Shown: positions 39,955 through 51,532 of the stretch, one piece after another
How the letters are laid out: the number at the start of each line of letters is the position of its first letter
How positions within the stretch are numbered: the stretch's first letter is position 1
Assembly (NCBI RefSeq): GCF_000425025.1
Contig: NZ_AUKZ01000004.1
Span: 99,011 to 163,010 of the forward strand
DNA: 64,000 nt
Direction of reading: 5' to 3'
Source: Streptococcus castoreus DSM 17536
GTDB lineage: Bacteria; Bacillota; Bacilli; Lactobacillales; Streptococcaceae
Notes under the pieces: model-generated
What the model was told of the DNA's origin: nothing
Databases searched by the model: none
What the model saw: the letters and a program-made list of their open reading frames with translations, nothing else
Position numbers and translations under genes: made by a program

Positions 39955-39985
39955 TAAATACCTGACAAAACCACGCGCCTTGCCT
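39955..39985. repeat. 31-bp direct repeat, copy B
   Basis: Second copy of the repeat at 38979-39009 (30 of 31 bases identical). It lies in the integrase leader, 26 bases before its ATG. Confidence 0.85.
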
Positions 39986-40011
39986 GCTGATGGAAAGAAA
40001 GGTACAAATAC

Positions 40012-41175
40012 ATGAAAATCAAAGATAAAATCAAAAAGAACGGTCAAAAAGTTTACTATGCTAGTGTTTCTCTAGGTGTTGACCAACTAACGGGCAAGAA
40101 AGCCCGTACAACTGTTACAGCAACTACTCAAAAGGGGGTTAGGGTAAAAGCGCGTGATGCTATCAATGCTTTTGCTGCTAATGGCTATACAGTTAAAGAC
40201 AAGCCGACAATTACAACATATAAAGAGCTTGTAAAAGTTTGGTGGGATAGTTACAAGAATACAGTTAAGCCAAATACTCGCCAATCTATGGAGGGATTGG
40301 TTAGGGTGCATCTATTGCCTGTATTTGGCGATTATAAGCTATCTAAACTCACTACGCCTATTATCCAACAACAAGTAAACAAATGGGCTGACAAGGCTAA
40401 TACAGGGCAAAAAGGGGCATTTGCTAACTACTCCTTACTCCATAACATGAATAAGCGTATTTTGAAATACGGTGTTTCTCTACAAGTGATAACGTATAAC
40501 CCAGCTAATGATGTTATTGTGCCACGTAAACAGCAAAAAGAAAAAGCTGGTGTAAAATACCTAGATAACAAAGAACTAAAACAATTTCTTGATTATCTCG
40601 ATACCTTAGACCAATCAAACTATGAAAACCTGTTTGATATTGTCCTATACAAGACTTTATTAGCTACTGGTTGCCGTATCGGTGAGGCTCTAGCTCTTGA
40701 ATGGTCTGATATTGACCTAGACAATGGTATTATCAGCATCAACAAGACAGTCAACAGATTTCAAGAGATAAACTCACCTAAATCAAGCGCTGGTTATCGT
40801 GATATACCAATAGATAATGCTACGTTACTGATGCTCAAGCAATACAAAAATCGCCAACAAGTGCAATCATGGCAACTAGGGCGGTCTGAAACGGTTGTAT
40901 TCTCTGTATTTACAGAAAAGTATGCTTATGCTTGTAAATTAAGACAACGCCTAAATAAGCATTTTAAGGCTGCTGGCGTGACTAATGTATCATTCCATGG
41001 TTTCCGTCACACACATACGACAATGATGCTCTACGCTCAAGCTAGCCCTAAAGATGTACAATACAGACTAGGACACTCTAATTTGATGATGACAGAAAAT
41101 GTTTATTGGCATACCAATCAAGAGAACGCAAAAAAAGCTGTCTCAAATTATGAAACAGCAATCAATAGTTTATAA
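40012..41175 (+). CDS. int: tyrosine-recombinase integrase of the island
   Basis: A 387-residue phage-type integrase. An N-terminal arm-binding domain precedes the SAM-like core-binding domain (TTYKELVKVWWDSYKNTVKPN, about 64-84). The catalytic domain has Arg222 in TGCRIGEAL, His329-x-x-Arg332 in HGFRHTH, a second His in LGHSNL and Tyr365 in VYWHTN. All active-site residues are present, so it is probably functional. It stands next to the right attachment site, as expected, and should recombine the 20-bp eno-tail core. Confidence 0.95.
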   Translation: MKIKDKIKKNGQKVYYASVSLGVDQLTGKKARTTVTATTQKGVRVKARDAINAFAANGYTVKDKPTITTYKELVKVWWDSYKNTVKPNTRQSMEGLVRVHLLPVFGDYKLSKLTTPIIQQQVNKWADKANTGQKGAFANYSLLHNMNKRILKYGVSLQVITYNPANDVIVPRKQQKEKAGVKYLDNKELKQFLDYLDTLDQSNYENLFDIVLYKTLLATGCRIGEALALEWSDIDLDNGIISINKTVNRFQEINSPKSSAGYRDIPIDNATLLMLKQYKNRQQVQSWQLGRSETVVFSVFTEKYAYACKLRQRLNKHFKAAGVTNVSFHGFRHTHTTMMLYAQASPKDVQYRLGHSNLMMTENVYWHTNQENAKKAVSNYETAINSL

Positions 41176-41250
41176 GGGTTTCCCCATCTTGGGTTACCCT
41201 CTTACTATACCTAATTTTCACTAGGGGTAGTACAAAGGGTAGTAAATTCT

Positions 41251-41283
41251 AAAAAAGCACCTTGGGACGATGCCCCAAAGCGC
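41251..41283 (-). terminator. terminator serving eno, inside the island
   Basis: On the minus strand GCGCTTTGGG pairs with CCCAAGGTGC (10 bp with two G-U) and is followed by TTTTTT. It sits about 40 bases past the eno stop but on the island side of attR. Confidence 0.8.
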
Positions 41284-41320
41284 TTAATATCAAGGGTTTT
41301 AAGCCCCTAACCCCATAAAG

Positions 41321-42661
<1,341 letters not shown>

Positions 42662-42671
42662 TTACATGCTA

Positions 42672-42700
42672 ATAATACCACAAACGAGTGCCTTAATCAA
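42672..42700 (-). promoter_or_regulatory. eno promoter
   Basis: TTGATT (42695-42700) and TATTAT (42672-42677) are 17 bases apart. An AAGGAG lies ahead of the ATG. Confidence 0.75.
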
Positions 42701-42794
42701 CTTAAAAAGCAACTTTATGAAAGGGAGATTCCGGTTTCAATTTCACATTCATTGTTTTTCGTTTATTTACAGAAAGTTTACAAACAGGACTAAA

Positions 42795-42824
42795 TTGGTA
42801 TTTTTACTCACATATGGGTATAAT
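42795..42824 (+). promoter_or_regulatory. promoter of the YueI-like gene
   Basis: TTGGTA and TATAAT with an 18-base spacer. Transcription would begin near 42831, which rules out translation starts upstream of that point. Confidence 0.65.
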
Positions 42825-42858
42825 AAAAGAGACTATTAAGAAAATGAGAGATTTTTTT

Positions 42859-43323
42859 ATGAAAACACTCGATGATAAATTGTTAAAAAGTGCTTTAGGT
42901 GAAAAACGTTTAAACCCTGATCAGCAGCGGTATTATTTAGGAACATATGCTGAAAGAGTCGTCCTAAACGCCCCACTAAAAGGAATTACACAAGAAGAGG
43001 TTAAGGCTTATTTAGAAAAAGAACTACCAATTCTTAGTATGCGTCACAAGCCTTTATTCCTAAAGATTTCCTCAAAATTAGATACCAACTACCAAATGGT
43101 TTACATGAAATTAGCCAAGCAAAATGACTTGCCTGCAACAATCATCACTGAAAAGAAGATGACATCTCCGTTTGCTCTTGTCCTTCATACAGATCATGCT
43201 CTAAACCTAGAAGAAACACGAATAGAAGTCCTATTAAGCCAAGCAAAAAAAGAAGAGGCTCTTACACCTCAAAAATCCGAAAAACCAAAATCATTTTGGC
43301 AAAAACTCTTTAACGTAAGATAA
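42859..43323 (+). CDS. YueI/DUF1694 family protein
   Basis: Cytoplasmic protein of unknown function resembling Bacillus YueI. From ATG 42859 it has 154 residues: MKTLDDKLLKSALGEKRLNP, then DQQRYYLGTYAERVVLNAPL, a conserved alpha/beta core and a basic C-terminal tail (EKPKSFWQKLFNVR). In-frame upstream ATGs at 42814 and 42844 lie inside or at the edge of the promoter or lack a better site. Divergent from eno. Confidence 0.75.
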   Translation: MKTLDDKLLKSALGEKRLNPDQQRYYLGTYAERVVLNAPLKGITQEEVKAYLEKELPILSMRHKPLFLKISSKLDTNYQMVYMKLAKQNDLPATIITEKKMTSPFALVLHTDHALNLEETRIEVLLSQAKKEEALTPQKSEKPKSFWQKLFNVR

Positions 43324-43562
43324 AACACAGCAGTAACGCCTGTAACTATCGCATTTTTGGTCAAACCTGTTCCTTGTTCTTACCCCTAAAATTAAAGATA
43401 ATTCTGCCTAATTTATTGAGACTAGCTGAGACTTTGACTGATTGGTTTAATAAAAAATGCGCCCAATTCCCACTTCGTTAACACACAAAAACAAGATAAA
43501 ACAACCCAATTCCTCTCTAAAATTTAGCTTTTCACCACTTACTCCAATAGCCGCAATAAACT

Positions 43563-43590
43563 AAAAATCCGCAACAGAGTTACGGATTTG
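43563..43590 (-). terminator. terminator after ezrA
   Basis: A 7-bp AAATCCG/CGGATTT stem followed on the minus strand by TTTTAG, just past the ezrA stop. The 270-base gap to the YueI-like gene holds nothing else I can recognize. Confidence 0.65.
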
Positions 43591-43595
43591 AGAAC

Positions 43596-45320
43596 TTAAA
43601 AACGAATACGTTCACGTGTTTTTTCATAGGAATTAACAAAACGTTCTGTAACCCCTGGCTCTACTGTCTCAAGTGCATAAGAAATTTCATCAAAGGAAGC
43701 CTGATAATCATTATCTACTTCAAAAAGTCTCAAAGCATGTTCAAAACTATTTTGAACACCTGCCTCAAATGAGCGATAGCGGTTAGAATACTGAAGTAAT
43801 TGTTCTGTCAATATTGCATTTTGGACAACTTGATAAGTCAATTCCTCTAAATTGGCAATAGCAACAGTTGCCACTTCCGATAAGCGCGAAACAGCTTCAA
43901 TATTAATCCGCCCTCTACTCAATTCATCCATCAAAGCTTCTAACTGAGAACTTGTTGTAAAGAAGGTGCTAAGGAAGTCTTGTGGAATTCCTGGTAAATG
44001 ACGCTTTTCCATGTAGCGCTTAATCATATGAAGTTGTGTCACATACATTTCAAGATTGTGTCGCGCCTGAGAGTCTATTTTTTCAATATCTTTTAACGCT
44101 TCAAAAACATCAATTTGACCTGATTCGACTGATGATAAAGTCTTAATACTACGTTCAAAAATCACCTGTAATTCTGAAAAGGGTTTTTCTTGTCTTTCAA
44201 ATTGTTCGGCAATTTCAAGTGTATTTTCTTCAATCTCCTTAATATCTTTATCAAAAGCTTTAACATTAAGTTTTCCACTTTCACTTAAAACATATTTGCG
44301 TGATAAACGAGAGATTTCATTTTTTAGTTGTTCGTTGTTACATTTCGCATGAGTTAGATATTTCGGCAAGATTTTACTGTTTTTAGCGGCTACTTTGTAG
44401 GCTACAATCTCACGCTCAAAAAGTTCATAAAGAGAATCAATACGTTCTTGAATATGGGTGTTTTCATCTTTCGCACGGTCTAAATCTAAAGTGACCAGCT
44501 CAGAAGCATTGGCACGGATAGATTCACGAATTTCTTGGAAACGCGCTTCAATGTTTTTTTCCGGGAAATGATAATTTTCTTCTAGCAACCGGCGATAACC
44601 TGATTCCAAATCATCTAGTTGATCTGGGAAATCGTCTTCAAGTTTAGCAACAATTGCTGGAATTTGTTCGGTAATTTGCCCTAGAGCAATGGTATGCTCT
44701 TCCGCTCGATCTAAAACTTCTGAAGCTTCCACAGGGTCACCCGAAGAATTGAGAGCAACAAATTGTGAAAACTCAGTCTCAATATTCTTCATTTGCTTAT
44801 CAATTTCAGCCATTGTGGAGCCAAAATTATCTTCATTTTCCGAAATAGAGGCTTGCAATTTTTCATAAAGATCTAGAGCATGAGTCACACGAGCACTATT
44901 TTTCTCTTCTTGCTCTTTTAAAATACCAAGGGCTTCACGAATAGAAGCAATATCTTCTTCTACCAGATTCAGCTGACTCTCAACACTATTGATTTCATGC
45001 TTAGCACGGATAAAATTAAACGTATCATTTAAATTTTCAGCTTCAAAAATATGATTTTCAATATCGGCAAAAGAATTTAAGGTTAAATCGACCCACTTTT
45101 GATTCCACTCTCGAAAAGAGGTTTGGCTCTGACCAATCAAATGAAGCGATTTAACATCTTCAATTTCGTCATTAACAGGCAGGGCAAATAATGCTTGTTT
45201 TCTTTCTTCTAGACTGGCAATTAACGAACCATTACGTTTTCGTATAATGACACCAACTAGATAGGCAATAATCACTAATAGGACTATGGCCACAATCAGC
45301 AAGATAATTCCGCTTGACAT
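43596..45320 (-). CDS. ezrA: septation ring regulator EzrA
   Basis: Membrane-anchored regulator of FtsZ ring placement. A single N-terminal helix (about 4-24, [21 protein letters not shown]) is followed by about 550 residues of spectrin-like coiled coil. Length (574) and the conserved C-terminal region ([30 protein letters not shown]) match the family. It follows gyrB by 150 bases and has its own leader. Confidence 0.95.
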   Translation of the reverse strand: MSSGIILLIVAIVLLVIIAYLVGVIIRKRNGSLIASLEERKQALFALPVNDEIEDVKSLHLIGQSQTSFREWNQKWVDLTLNSFADIENHIFEAENLNDTFNFIRAKHEINSVESQLNLVEEDIASIREALGILKEQEEKNSARVTHALDLYEKLQASISENEDNFGSTMAEIDKQMKNIETEFSQFVALNSSGDPVEASEVLDRAEEHTIALGQITEQIPAIVAKLEDDFPDQLDDLESGYRRLLEENYHFPEKNIEARFQEIRESIRANASELVTLDLDRAKDENTHIQERIDSLYELFEREIVAYKVAAKNSKILPKYLTHAKCNNEQLKNEISRLSRKYVLSESGKLNVKAFDKDIKEIEENTLEIAEQFERQEKPFSELQVIFERSIKTLSSVESGQIDVFEALKDIEKIDSQARHNLEMYVTQLHMIKRYMEKRHLPGIPQDFLSTFFTTSSQLEALMDELSRGRINIEAVSRLSEVATVAIANLEELTYQVVQNAILTEQLLQYSNRYRSFEAGVQNSFEHALRLFEVDNDYQASFDEISYALETVEPGVTERFVNSYEKTRERIRF

Positions 45321-45470
45321 CTGAATCTCCTTATTATTAAATGCGATTGATCAATGTCTACTTCAATAAAATCTGAAGCCATTTAATCGCCTTTTATTAA
45401 ATTTTATCAAAAATACAGTATAGCGTTACGATTATAGCATACTTTCAAGTGCTTTTCAAAACATAATTGA

Positions 45471-47423
45471 CTAAATATCAAGCGTACTATAAACAGCATT
45501 TTCCTCGATAAATTCACGCCTTGGCTCTACTCGATCACCCATTAACATGTCAAAAACTTTATCAGCTTCTGCAGCATCATCAACAGTGACACGTGCCATC
45601 AAACGATTTTCAGGATCCATTGTTGTCTCCCAGAGTTGATGATCATCCATTTCTCCAAGCCCCTTGTATCGCTGAACCGTTGGTCTTGAGCGTCCCTGAC
45701 TATATTTTTCAAGAGCTGTTCTTAACTGTTCTTCTTGGTCAACACCCGGTTGAATGTATTCTTTAATTTCACTACCAACTTTGACACCGTAAATTGGTGG
45801 TTGAGCAATATAAACGTAACCTGCTTCTAAAACCGGTCTCATGAATCGGTAAATTAAGGTTAAAAGTAAGGTTCTGATGTGGGCGCCATCGACATCGGCA
45901 TCTGTCATGATGACAAGTTTTTGATAGCGTGCTTTTGACACATCAAAGTCTGCTCCAAAGCCGGTTCCCATAGCTGTAAAAAGGCTTCTAATTTCCTCGT
46001 TAGCCAAAATTTTATCCATCGTTGCTTTTTCCACATTAAGAATTTTACCACGAATTGGCAAAATGGCTTGAAACTCCCGATTTCGCCCTGATTTAGCAGA
46101 ACCGCCTGCTGAATCCCCTTCGACAATAAAAAGCTCGTTTTGACTAGCATCATTCGATGAACAATCTGCCAATTTACCCGGTAAGTTAGAAATCTCTAAG
46201 CCAGATTTTTTACGAGTGACTTCCCGTGCACGTTTAGCTGCAATCCTAGCTTTAGAAGCTAAAATCCCTTTTTCCACAATCTTGCGAGCAACTTGCGGGT
46301 TTTCCAATAAGAAACGTTGAAAAGCTTCACTAAATAGACGATTAGTGATTTTTACAACTTCAGAATTTCCTAATTTTGTTTTAGTTTGACCTTCAAATTG
46401 CGGGTTTGGGTGTTTAACAGAAATAACAGCCGTCAATCCCTCACGAACATCCTCACCCGTTAGGTTATCATCATTTTCTTTTAAAATCTTATTCTTTTTA
46501 GCGTAGTCATTAATCACTCGAGTGAGGGCCGTTCTGAAACCTTGTTCGTGTGTTCCGCCTTCATGAGTGTGAATGTTATTCGCAAAACTCATAACGGTCT
46601 CGTGGTAACTCGTTGTGTATTGCATTGCAACTTCTACGACAACACCCTCTAACTCACCATCTGTATAAATAGGAGTGTCAAAAATAACGTCTTTTTTATG
46701 ATTCAAAAATTCAACATAGGAACCGATACCACCTTCATAATGGAAATGTTCTTCTTGTTCCATACCTGATCGTTTATCTGCAATCGAAATTTTCAGACCA
46801 CGATTTAAAAAGGCTAATTCTTGAATACGTTTTGCTAAGACCTTGTAATCAAACTCGGTAGTTTCTGTAAAAATTTCCGGGTCTGGTGTAAAGTGAACAG
46901 TTGTCCCAGTTAAATCTGTTGTGCCGATTATGGCTAAATCATCCACAACGGCACCACGCTTAAACTCTTGGTAGTAGATCTGACCATTTTTATAAACACG
47001 AACATCTAGCTGAGTTGATAAGGCATTAACGACAGATGAGCCTACACCGTGTAATCCACCAGATACCTTATAACCACCGCCGCCAAATTTACCTCCCGCA
47101 TGCAAGACAGTAAAGACGGTTTCAACCGCAGGTCGACCTGTTTTGGCTTGAGTATCAACCGGTATGCCACGACCATCATCCACAACGGTGATTGAGTTAT
47201 CTGTTTCAATAAACACTTTAATATGGGTTGCAAAACCAGCTAAAGCTTCATCAATCGAATTATCGACGATTTCCCATACCAAATGATGCAATCCTTCTTT
47301 GGCGGTTGACCCAATATACATTCCTGGACGCATACGAACCGCTTCGAGGCCCTCTAAGACTTGGATTTGGCTTGCGTCATATTCTTGTGCTTTCTCTTCA
47401 ACTTGGTTATTTTCTTCAATCAT
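45471..47423 (-). CDS. gyrB: DNA gyrase subunit B
   Basis: ATPase subunit of gyrase, introducing negative supercoils. The 650 residues are full length. GHKL ATPase motifs include [14 protein letters not shown] (catalytic Glu, Asn), [11 protein letters not shown] and [14 protein letters not shown]. The TOPRIM domain has [27 protein letters not shown] and [16 protein letters not shown]. The C-terminus ends YSTLDI. Its start is the base after the HAD gene stop, so the two are coupled. Confidence 0.98.
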   Translation of the reverse strand: MIEENNQVEEKAQEYDASQIQVLEGLEAVRMRPGMYIGSTAKEGLHHLVWEIVDNSIDEALAGFATHIKVFIETDNSITVVDDGRGIPVDTQAKTGRPAVETVFTVLHAGGKFGGGGYKVSGGLHGVGSSVVNALSTQLDVRVYKNGQIYYQEFKRGAVVDDLAIIGTTDLTGTTVHFTPDPEIFTETTEFDYKVLAKRIQELAFLNRGLKISIADKRSGMEQEEHFHYEGGIGSYVEFLNHKKDVIFDTPIYTDGELEGVVVEVAMQYTTSYHETVMSFANNIHTHEGGTHEQGFRTALTRVINDYAKKNKILKENDDNLTGEDVREGLTAVISVKHPNPQFEGQTKTKLGNSEVVKITNRLFSEAFQRFLLENPQVARKIVEKGILASKARIAAKRAREVTRKKSGLEISNLPGKLADCSSNDASQNELFIVEGDSAGGSAKSGRNREFQAILPIRGKILNVEKATMDKILANEEIRSLFTAMGTGFGADFDVSKARYQKLVIMTDADVDGAHIRTLLLTLIYRFMRPVLEAGYVYIAQPPIYGVKVGSEIKEYIQPGVDQEEQLRTALEKYSQGRSRPTVQRYKGLGEMDDHQLWETTMDPENRLMARVTVDDAAEADKVFDMLMGDRVEPRREFIEENAVYSTLDI

Positions 47424-47984
47424 CTACGTTACTATCTCCAATAGGTTTTTTCTACCATCAACAAGCAAGGTATCAAAACCAGCTGCTTGTCCCGCCTGCT
47501 TATCAAGATCACGATCTCCAATAACCAAGCCACTACTAATATCATATTTCTCTTTTAAATAAAGCAAACTCTCTGGGCTAGGCTTACGTGCAAAACCATT
47601 AGAAGCCGTCACTACTTCTGTAAAATAAGACAACAGCCCTGCCCGACTTAAAAGTTGGTTTACTTGCTGATCACGATGGGATACCAAAAAATTACGAGAA
47701 CCCGAGGCAACAATTTTTGTCAAGATCTCTTTTGTGCCTAAACACCAAATTGGATGTGCCAACTTAGCTGCTTCATTTTGCTGATACTTCTGCAAAAACT
47801 GTGGCTGCTCTGGGGCAAAACTGGCAACGGCAATTGCTGTTGATTCTTTTAGTTTTTGATAAACGGCATCATGGTCGCTGGGAAGATTAAAAAAAGCTAG
47901 GGTTTGAACAAAGGCCTGAGTTGACATGTTATAATTATCTAGCAACGTCCCACCCAAATCCCATATATAATCATGATAATTCAT
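47424..47984 (-). CDS. HAD-superfamily hydrolase-like protein with altered motif I
   Basis: A 186-residue HAD-fold protein with a helical cap. Motif I reads IWDLGGTLLDN: the first Asp is kept, but the second Asp of DxDGT (acid/base) is Gly. Motif II (FLVSHRD) and motif IV (VIGDRDLDKQAG) are intact. Phosphatase activity may therefore be reduced or changed. It abuts gyrB with no gap, an arrangement I recall from S. pyogenes. Substrate unknown. Confidence 0.85.
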   Translation of the reverse strand: MNYHDYIWDLGGTLLDNYNMSTQAFVQTLAFFNLPSDHDAVYQKLKESTAIAVASFAPEQPQFLQKYQQNEAAKLAHPIWCLGTKEILTKIVASGSRNFLVSHRDQQVNQLLSRAGLLSYFTEVVTASNGFARKPSPESLLYLKEKYDISSGLVIGDRDLDKQAGQAAGFDTLLVDGRKNLLEIVT

Positions 47985-48033
47985 ACCCTTTATTATATCA
48001 TAAATGTGCTTAATTTTATAGCCGTTTCAGCAA

Positions 48034-48082
48034 ATAAAAAGAGGTTGCTAGCAATATTAACAAGCACTAACTTCCTCTTTTT
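48034..48082. terminator. terminator between rodA and the HAD gene
   Basis: AAAAAGAGG...CCTCTTTTT flanks an imperfect hairpin directly after the rodA stop. It is T-rich on both sides and so may act on either strand. Confidence 0.55.
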
Positions 48083-49293
48083 CAATGGTAGCGTAAACTT
48101 CTACTCAAATCCTTTTCACTTTTTTTATCACGTGCTAGGACATGTTGATAATTCATGGATAAAATTAAACCAACTCCAATCAAGTTTGAAATCAAAGCAG
48201 ACCCACCCTGGGAAATAAATGGAAGAGGAATCCCTGTTAAAGGAAGTATGCCAACAGCCGCACCAATATTTTCAAAAATATGAAAGAGGATCATCATAAT
48301 GAAACCGGTTGAAATATAAGTATAAAAAAGGTTATTAGATTCAAATGTTACCTTGAGCATTCGGTAAATCAAAAGAAGGTACAGCATTAACAGAATTGCC
48401 GAGCCAATAAATCCGAAATTCTCAGCAATAACCGTAAAAATCATATCACTTTCTCTCACAGGAACTGGTAAGTCTAAAACATTAAATCCTTTTCCAAGTA
48501 GACCACCACTTCCAATGGAAATCATACTTTGTGTCTGTTGATAAGCAATGGTTTCTGAAAATTCAAAAGGGGCAAGCCAAGCTAAAATACGATTTAATTG
48601 ATAAGTATCCATTCCCAACCTCAAAAGCAAATCCTTACCTTCTGGAAATAAGAAAATGAGAAAGAAAATAGCTATCGAAATCATAACAACCAATGATATT
48701 GGAATAATCAGCCACCACGAGATACCTGAGATGAGCACAATACCCGCTAAAATGGCAATAAATACCATGGCGGTTCCCAAATCTTTTTGTAAGGCAAGCA
48801 AAACCATTACGGGAAGGCTCACCATTACGTAAAGACCTAATAATTTCCAATCCTCTTTAAACTGTGTTCGTTCCCTTTTTCCTTTGAACCAGACAGTCAA
48901 TCTGGCCATCAGTAAAATATAAACAATCTTCATAAACTCTGAAGGCTGAAATAAGGTTACTGAACCAACTGTAATCCAGTTCTTAGATCCTGTTGCTGCT
49001 ACCAATCGAGGGCTGAAAAAAATCAAAGGTAAAACCATCAAACCAAGACCAAGTAAGTAGAGCCAAGGAGTTAGCTTCCACAAGACTTCTGTACTAAAAA
49101 ACATCAAAATAAAGGCTACCGCAACCCCAATGGCAATCCATAAAACTTGTTGTAACATGACTGTCGGGATGTTTTGCGGAAAATCATACCGTGTTGCCAC
49201 ATAAATCGAAATGAGTCCCAAAAGCAATAAACAAAAAACCGGGAAAATAATAGCGTAATCAATACGATGCTCAATAGATGTTCTGTTTGACAA
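48082..49293 (-). CDS. rodA: RodA-type SEDS peptidoglycan glycosyltransferase
   Basis: Polytopic SEDS protein (403 residues, about 10 helices) that polymerizes lipid II during peripheral cell-wall growth with a class B PBP. Family motifs are ATGSKNWITVGSVTLFQPSEFMK (about 95-117) and the C-terminal GILPLTGIPLPFISQGGSALI (about 348-368). The FtsW/RodA split is by similarity. This locus next to gyrB is RodA in S. pyogenes as I recall. Confidence 0.88.
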   Translation of the reverse strand: MSNRTSIEHRIDYAIIFPVFCLLLLGLISIYVATRYDFPQNIPTVMLQQVLWIAIGVAVAFILMFFSTEVLWKLTPWLYLLGLGLMVLPLIFFSPRLVAATGSKNWITVGSVTLFQPSEFMKIVYILLMARLTVWFKGKRERTQFKEDWKLLGLYVMVSLPVMVLLALQKDLGTAMVFIAILAGIVLISGISWWLIIPISLVVMISIAIFFLIFLFPEGKDLLLRLGMDTYQLNRILAWLAPFEFSETIAYQQTQSMISIGSGGLLGKGFNVLDLPVPVRESDMIFTVIAENFGFIGSAILLMLYLLLIYRMLKVTFESNNLFYTYISTGFIMMILFHIFENIGAAVGILPLTGIPLPFISQGGSALISNLIGVGLILSMNYQHVLARDKKSEKDLSRSLRYH

Positions 49294-49954
49294 TAAGTTG
49301 ACCTACTTTCTAACTAACACAAACCATCAGGACATTACTGACTTTAAGTACTCATGCCTAAAATGAAAAGAGCCCTTAGCCTAAGACTAAGGTAACACAT
49401 CTTCATCATTTCCCTTGCAGACTTCTCTATGTAATCGTTAAGCCAAACAAAAGAAGATAAACAGCACAAGTATTTCCTTTTTTGATCAGCGCTTTATGAA
49501 TAATTCTATCAGCTATCTAACTCACTAAAACTTGCCACAATCCCCTTTTATAGGTCTTTAACAAATGGTTTCTGGAGTTCAAAACGACCCAGAAAATCTA
49601 TTATCCTCAATTATATCTAGCAGTGTCTAACAGTATTAATATTTGCCTACCATTATATAATATGATTCACTTATAATCAATTATAAATTATTTTTGCCCT
49701 CTGTTTATTTTACTGCTTTAATTCTACCTGTGCGCTTTCCGTTCCAACCGTCACAACCTCATCATCTTTTACTGTTCACGAGGCATATTACTGTATTACC
49801 TATGATAATATTCCATTATCAATCGCTTGCTTAAATGCGTCGTCTATTAGCATAAATCCATTGTTGATTTGGGTATTGTCTATCCAGAAACATTAAAAAA
49901 TTTTAGCACATCATTATAGTCACATTAATTTTGCATTTTTTAGCCAAAAAGTGA
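49294..49954. other. long intergenic region, possible gene debris
   Basis: No intact gene. A small hairpin CCTTAG...CTAAGG lies at 49374-49392. On the minus strand around 49700-49890, fragments such as QINNGFMLIDDAFKQAIDNG and VKDDEVVTVGTESAQVEL read like the decayed end of a coding gene, but I cannot name it. The DNase promoter begins at the right end. Confidence 0.35.
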
Positions 49955-49960
49955 TATACT
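49931..49960 (+). promoter_or_regulatory. promoter of the secreted DNase
   Basis: TTGCAT (49931-49936) and TATACT (49955-49960) with an 18-base spacer, about 30 bases before the ATG and its AAAGGAGG site. Confidence 0.65.
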
Positions 49961-49989
49961 TAACTGGTAAATAAAAGGAGGACATTCCT

Positions 49990-50949
49990 ATGTCTAAAAA
50001 TTGGGGAAAACTGTTTAAAAGCTCAGTAGTTACTGTTTTAGTCGCCGTAATGCTCGGAGTACTTCCCATAAGTGATACAACTGCCAATATCACCTATGCA
50101 GAAAATGCTAAAACTTCATTGACATGGTCTTTAGAACAATATCCGGATTATTACAGCGTTGAAGGAAAGTCTCATATCAATACTGACGAATTTCCTAAAC
50201 TGTATCGTACCACTGAAAAAGTTTACAAAAAAGGCGGACGAAGCACGAAACACATCACCGTATCAGATATTCAATATGCCACACTGGATGGCTATGGACG
50301 ATCTGGAACAGCATTTGGTGTGATCACAAAAGATATGATTAATATGTCTGCTGGTTATCGTGAAAAGTGGGAATGTAAGCCTGAGCCAAGTGGGTGGTAT
50401 TCTTATTTTTTCAAGGAAAATAACCAAAGAGCCACTGAATCTAACTATAATCATAGCCCCAAAACCGTCAGTAAGGTATCCAATAATAGAAACGCTAGCA
50501 TTTTGCTAAGTAATGGCAACGTTCGTAACGGTTACCTATTTGATAGAAGCCATTTAATTGCCGATAGTTTAGGAGGGAAACCTTTTAGAAATAATTTGGT
50601 AACCGGTACACGTACTCAAAATGTAGGTAATAATGACAGAAAAGGGGGAATGCAATATATTGAAAATAAAGTTTTAGATTATATAAATAAAAACCCTAAA
50701 GTCCATGTTTACTATAAAGCAGTTCCTATCTATCAAGGAACCGAACTATTGCCCCGATTCGTTTTAGTCTCTGCGCTTTCCTCGGACGGTTATATTGATG
50801 AAACTGTCCGTATATTCAATACAGCTAACGGATTTAGCATTGATTACCAAAATGGTGGTTTATTAACAAAGTCTCCAGCAGATGATACGACAACTGGAGT
50901 TGATACAGATAAAAAAATAAGCAATGATGACCAAGAAAACGATAACTAA
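49990..50949 (+). CDS. secreted streptodornase-type DNase
   Basis: A 319-residue extracellular nuclease of the DNA/RNA non-specific endonuclease (beta-beta-alpha metal) family, like S. pyogenes streptodornases. The signal peptide ends near residue 37 (ITYA-EN). The catalytic motif DRSHLIADSLGG lies at 185-196 with His188 as base, followed by TGTRTQNVGNNDRKGGMQYIE (metal Asn and substrate contacts). The acidic C-terminal tail (DTTTGVDTDKKISNDDQENDN) is longer than in SpeF/DNase B. It stands alone with its own promoter and terminator. Likely a virulence factor against neutrophil traps. Confidence 0.88.
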   Translation: MSKNWGKLFKSSVVTVLVAVMLGVLPISDTTANITYAENAKTSLTWSLEQYPDYYSVEGKSHINTDEFPKLYRTTEKVYKKGGRSTKHITVSDIQYATLDGYGRSGTAFGVITKDMINMSAGYREKWECKPEPSGWYSYFFKENNQRATESNYNHSPKTVSKVSNNRNASILLSNGNVRNGYLFDRSHLIADSLGGKPFRNNLVTGTRTQNVGNNDRKGGMQYIENKVLDYINKNPKVHVYYKAVPIYQGTELLPRFVLVSALSSDGYIDETVRIFNTANGFSIDYQNGGLLTKSPADDTTTGVDTDKKISNDDQENDN

Positions 50950-50956
50950 AAGATTT

Positions 50957-50990
50957 AATAGACCGATAATAATATCGGTCTATTTTTATC
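50957..50990 (+). terminator. terminator after the DNase
   Basis: A perfect 12-bp stem AATAGACCGATA/TATCGGTCTATT (50957-50968 / 50973-50984) with a four-base loop and TTTTT. Confidence 0.85.
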
Positions 50991-51249
50991 TCAAAATAAT
51001 GTTGCAATATCAGGCGTGCGCATAAACATCATAGATGAGTTGAGCTATTTTGTGTGCCATTCAAGCATAATCAAACGTAAAAAGAACTCAAAAAGTGTTG
51101 GCTTTATTTCTAACTTCAGATATAAAATAGCTGACAACCAAAAAGGGAGGAACGGACCCTTACAACAATGACCATTTAAAAGGCTTTAAAAAATTTCCCG
51201 AAGAGGGTATTCTTACCAATCAGCAAATCAGGGAATGGATGATCTTAAA
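50991..51249. other. debris between DNase and tRNA-Arg
   Basis: No intact gene. On the plus strand 51157-51250 reads YNNDHLKGFKKFPEEGILTN and then QQIREWMI, an open but orphan fragment running into the tRNA. It may be what is left of a mobile element integrated at the tRNA. I cannot name its family. Confidence 0.35.
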
Positions 51250-51321
51250 TGACCCCTGCCGGAATCGAACCAGCAACTACTCCTTAGGAGGGAGTTGTTA
51301 TATCCATTGAACTAAGGGGTC
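51250..51321 (-). tRNA. tRNA-Arg (anticodon CCT)
   Basis: A clean cloverleaf on the minus strand: acceptor GACCCCT/AGGGGTC, D arm GTTC...TAAC, anticodon stem ACTCC/GGAGT with loop CTCCTAA (anticodon CCT, reads AGG), T arm GCTGG-TTCGATT-CCGGC, discriminator A. CCA is not encoded. Confidence 0.95.
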
Positions 51322-51477
51322 TATAAGAATAATTACCTTATCTATTGTAACCCAGAAAAAGGGGGAATGCAAGATGAAACCTTAGGCATTCTGAACTTTA
51401 GACATTGTCTCTAAAGAACAAAGCCAAAAAACATTGAGGGGCATAGATTGACTTGCTACTATCATCTCCTAACTTTA

Positions 51478-51507
51478 AAAGAAAAGAGGTTAGGTAACCC
51501 CAACCTC
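51478..51507 (-). terminator. terminator after rplS
   Basis: GAGGTTGGG/CCTAACCTC stem (one G-U) followed by TTTTCTTTT on the minus strand. Confidence 0.75.
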
Positions 51508-51532
51508 CCCATCACGTTGAACCTGAGTTCAA

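Noticed and set aside
42814..42858. earlier start for the YueI-like gene
   Set aside because: This start lies before the inferred transcription start of the -10 TATAAT at 42819-42824.
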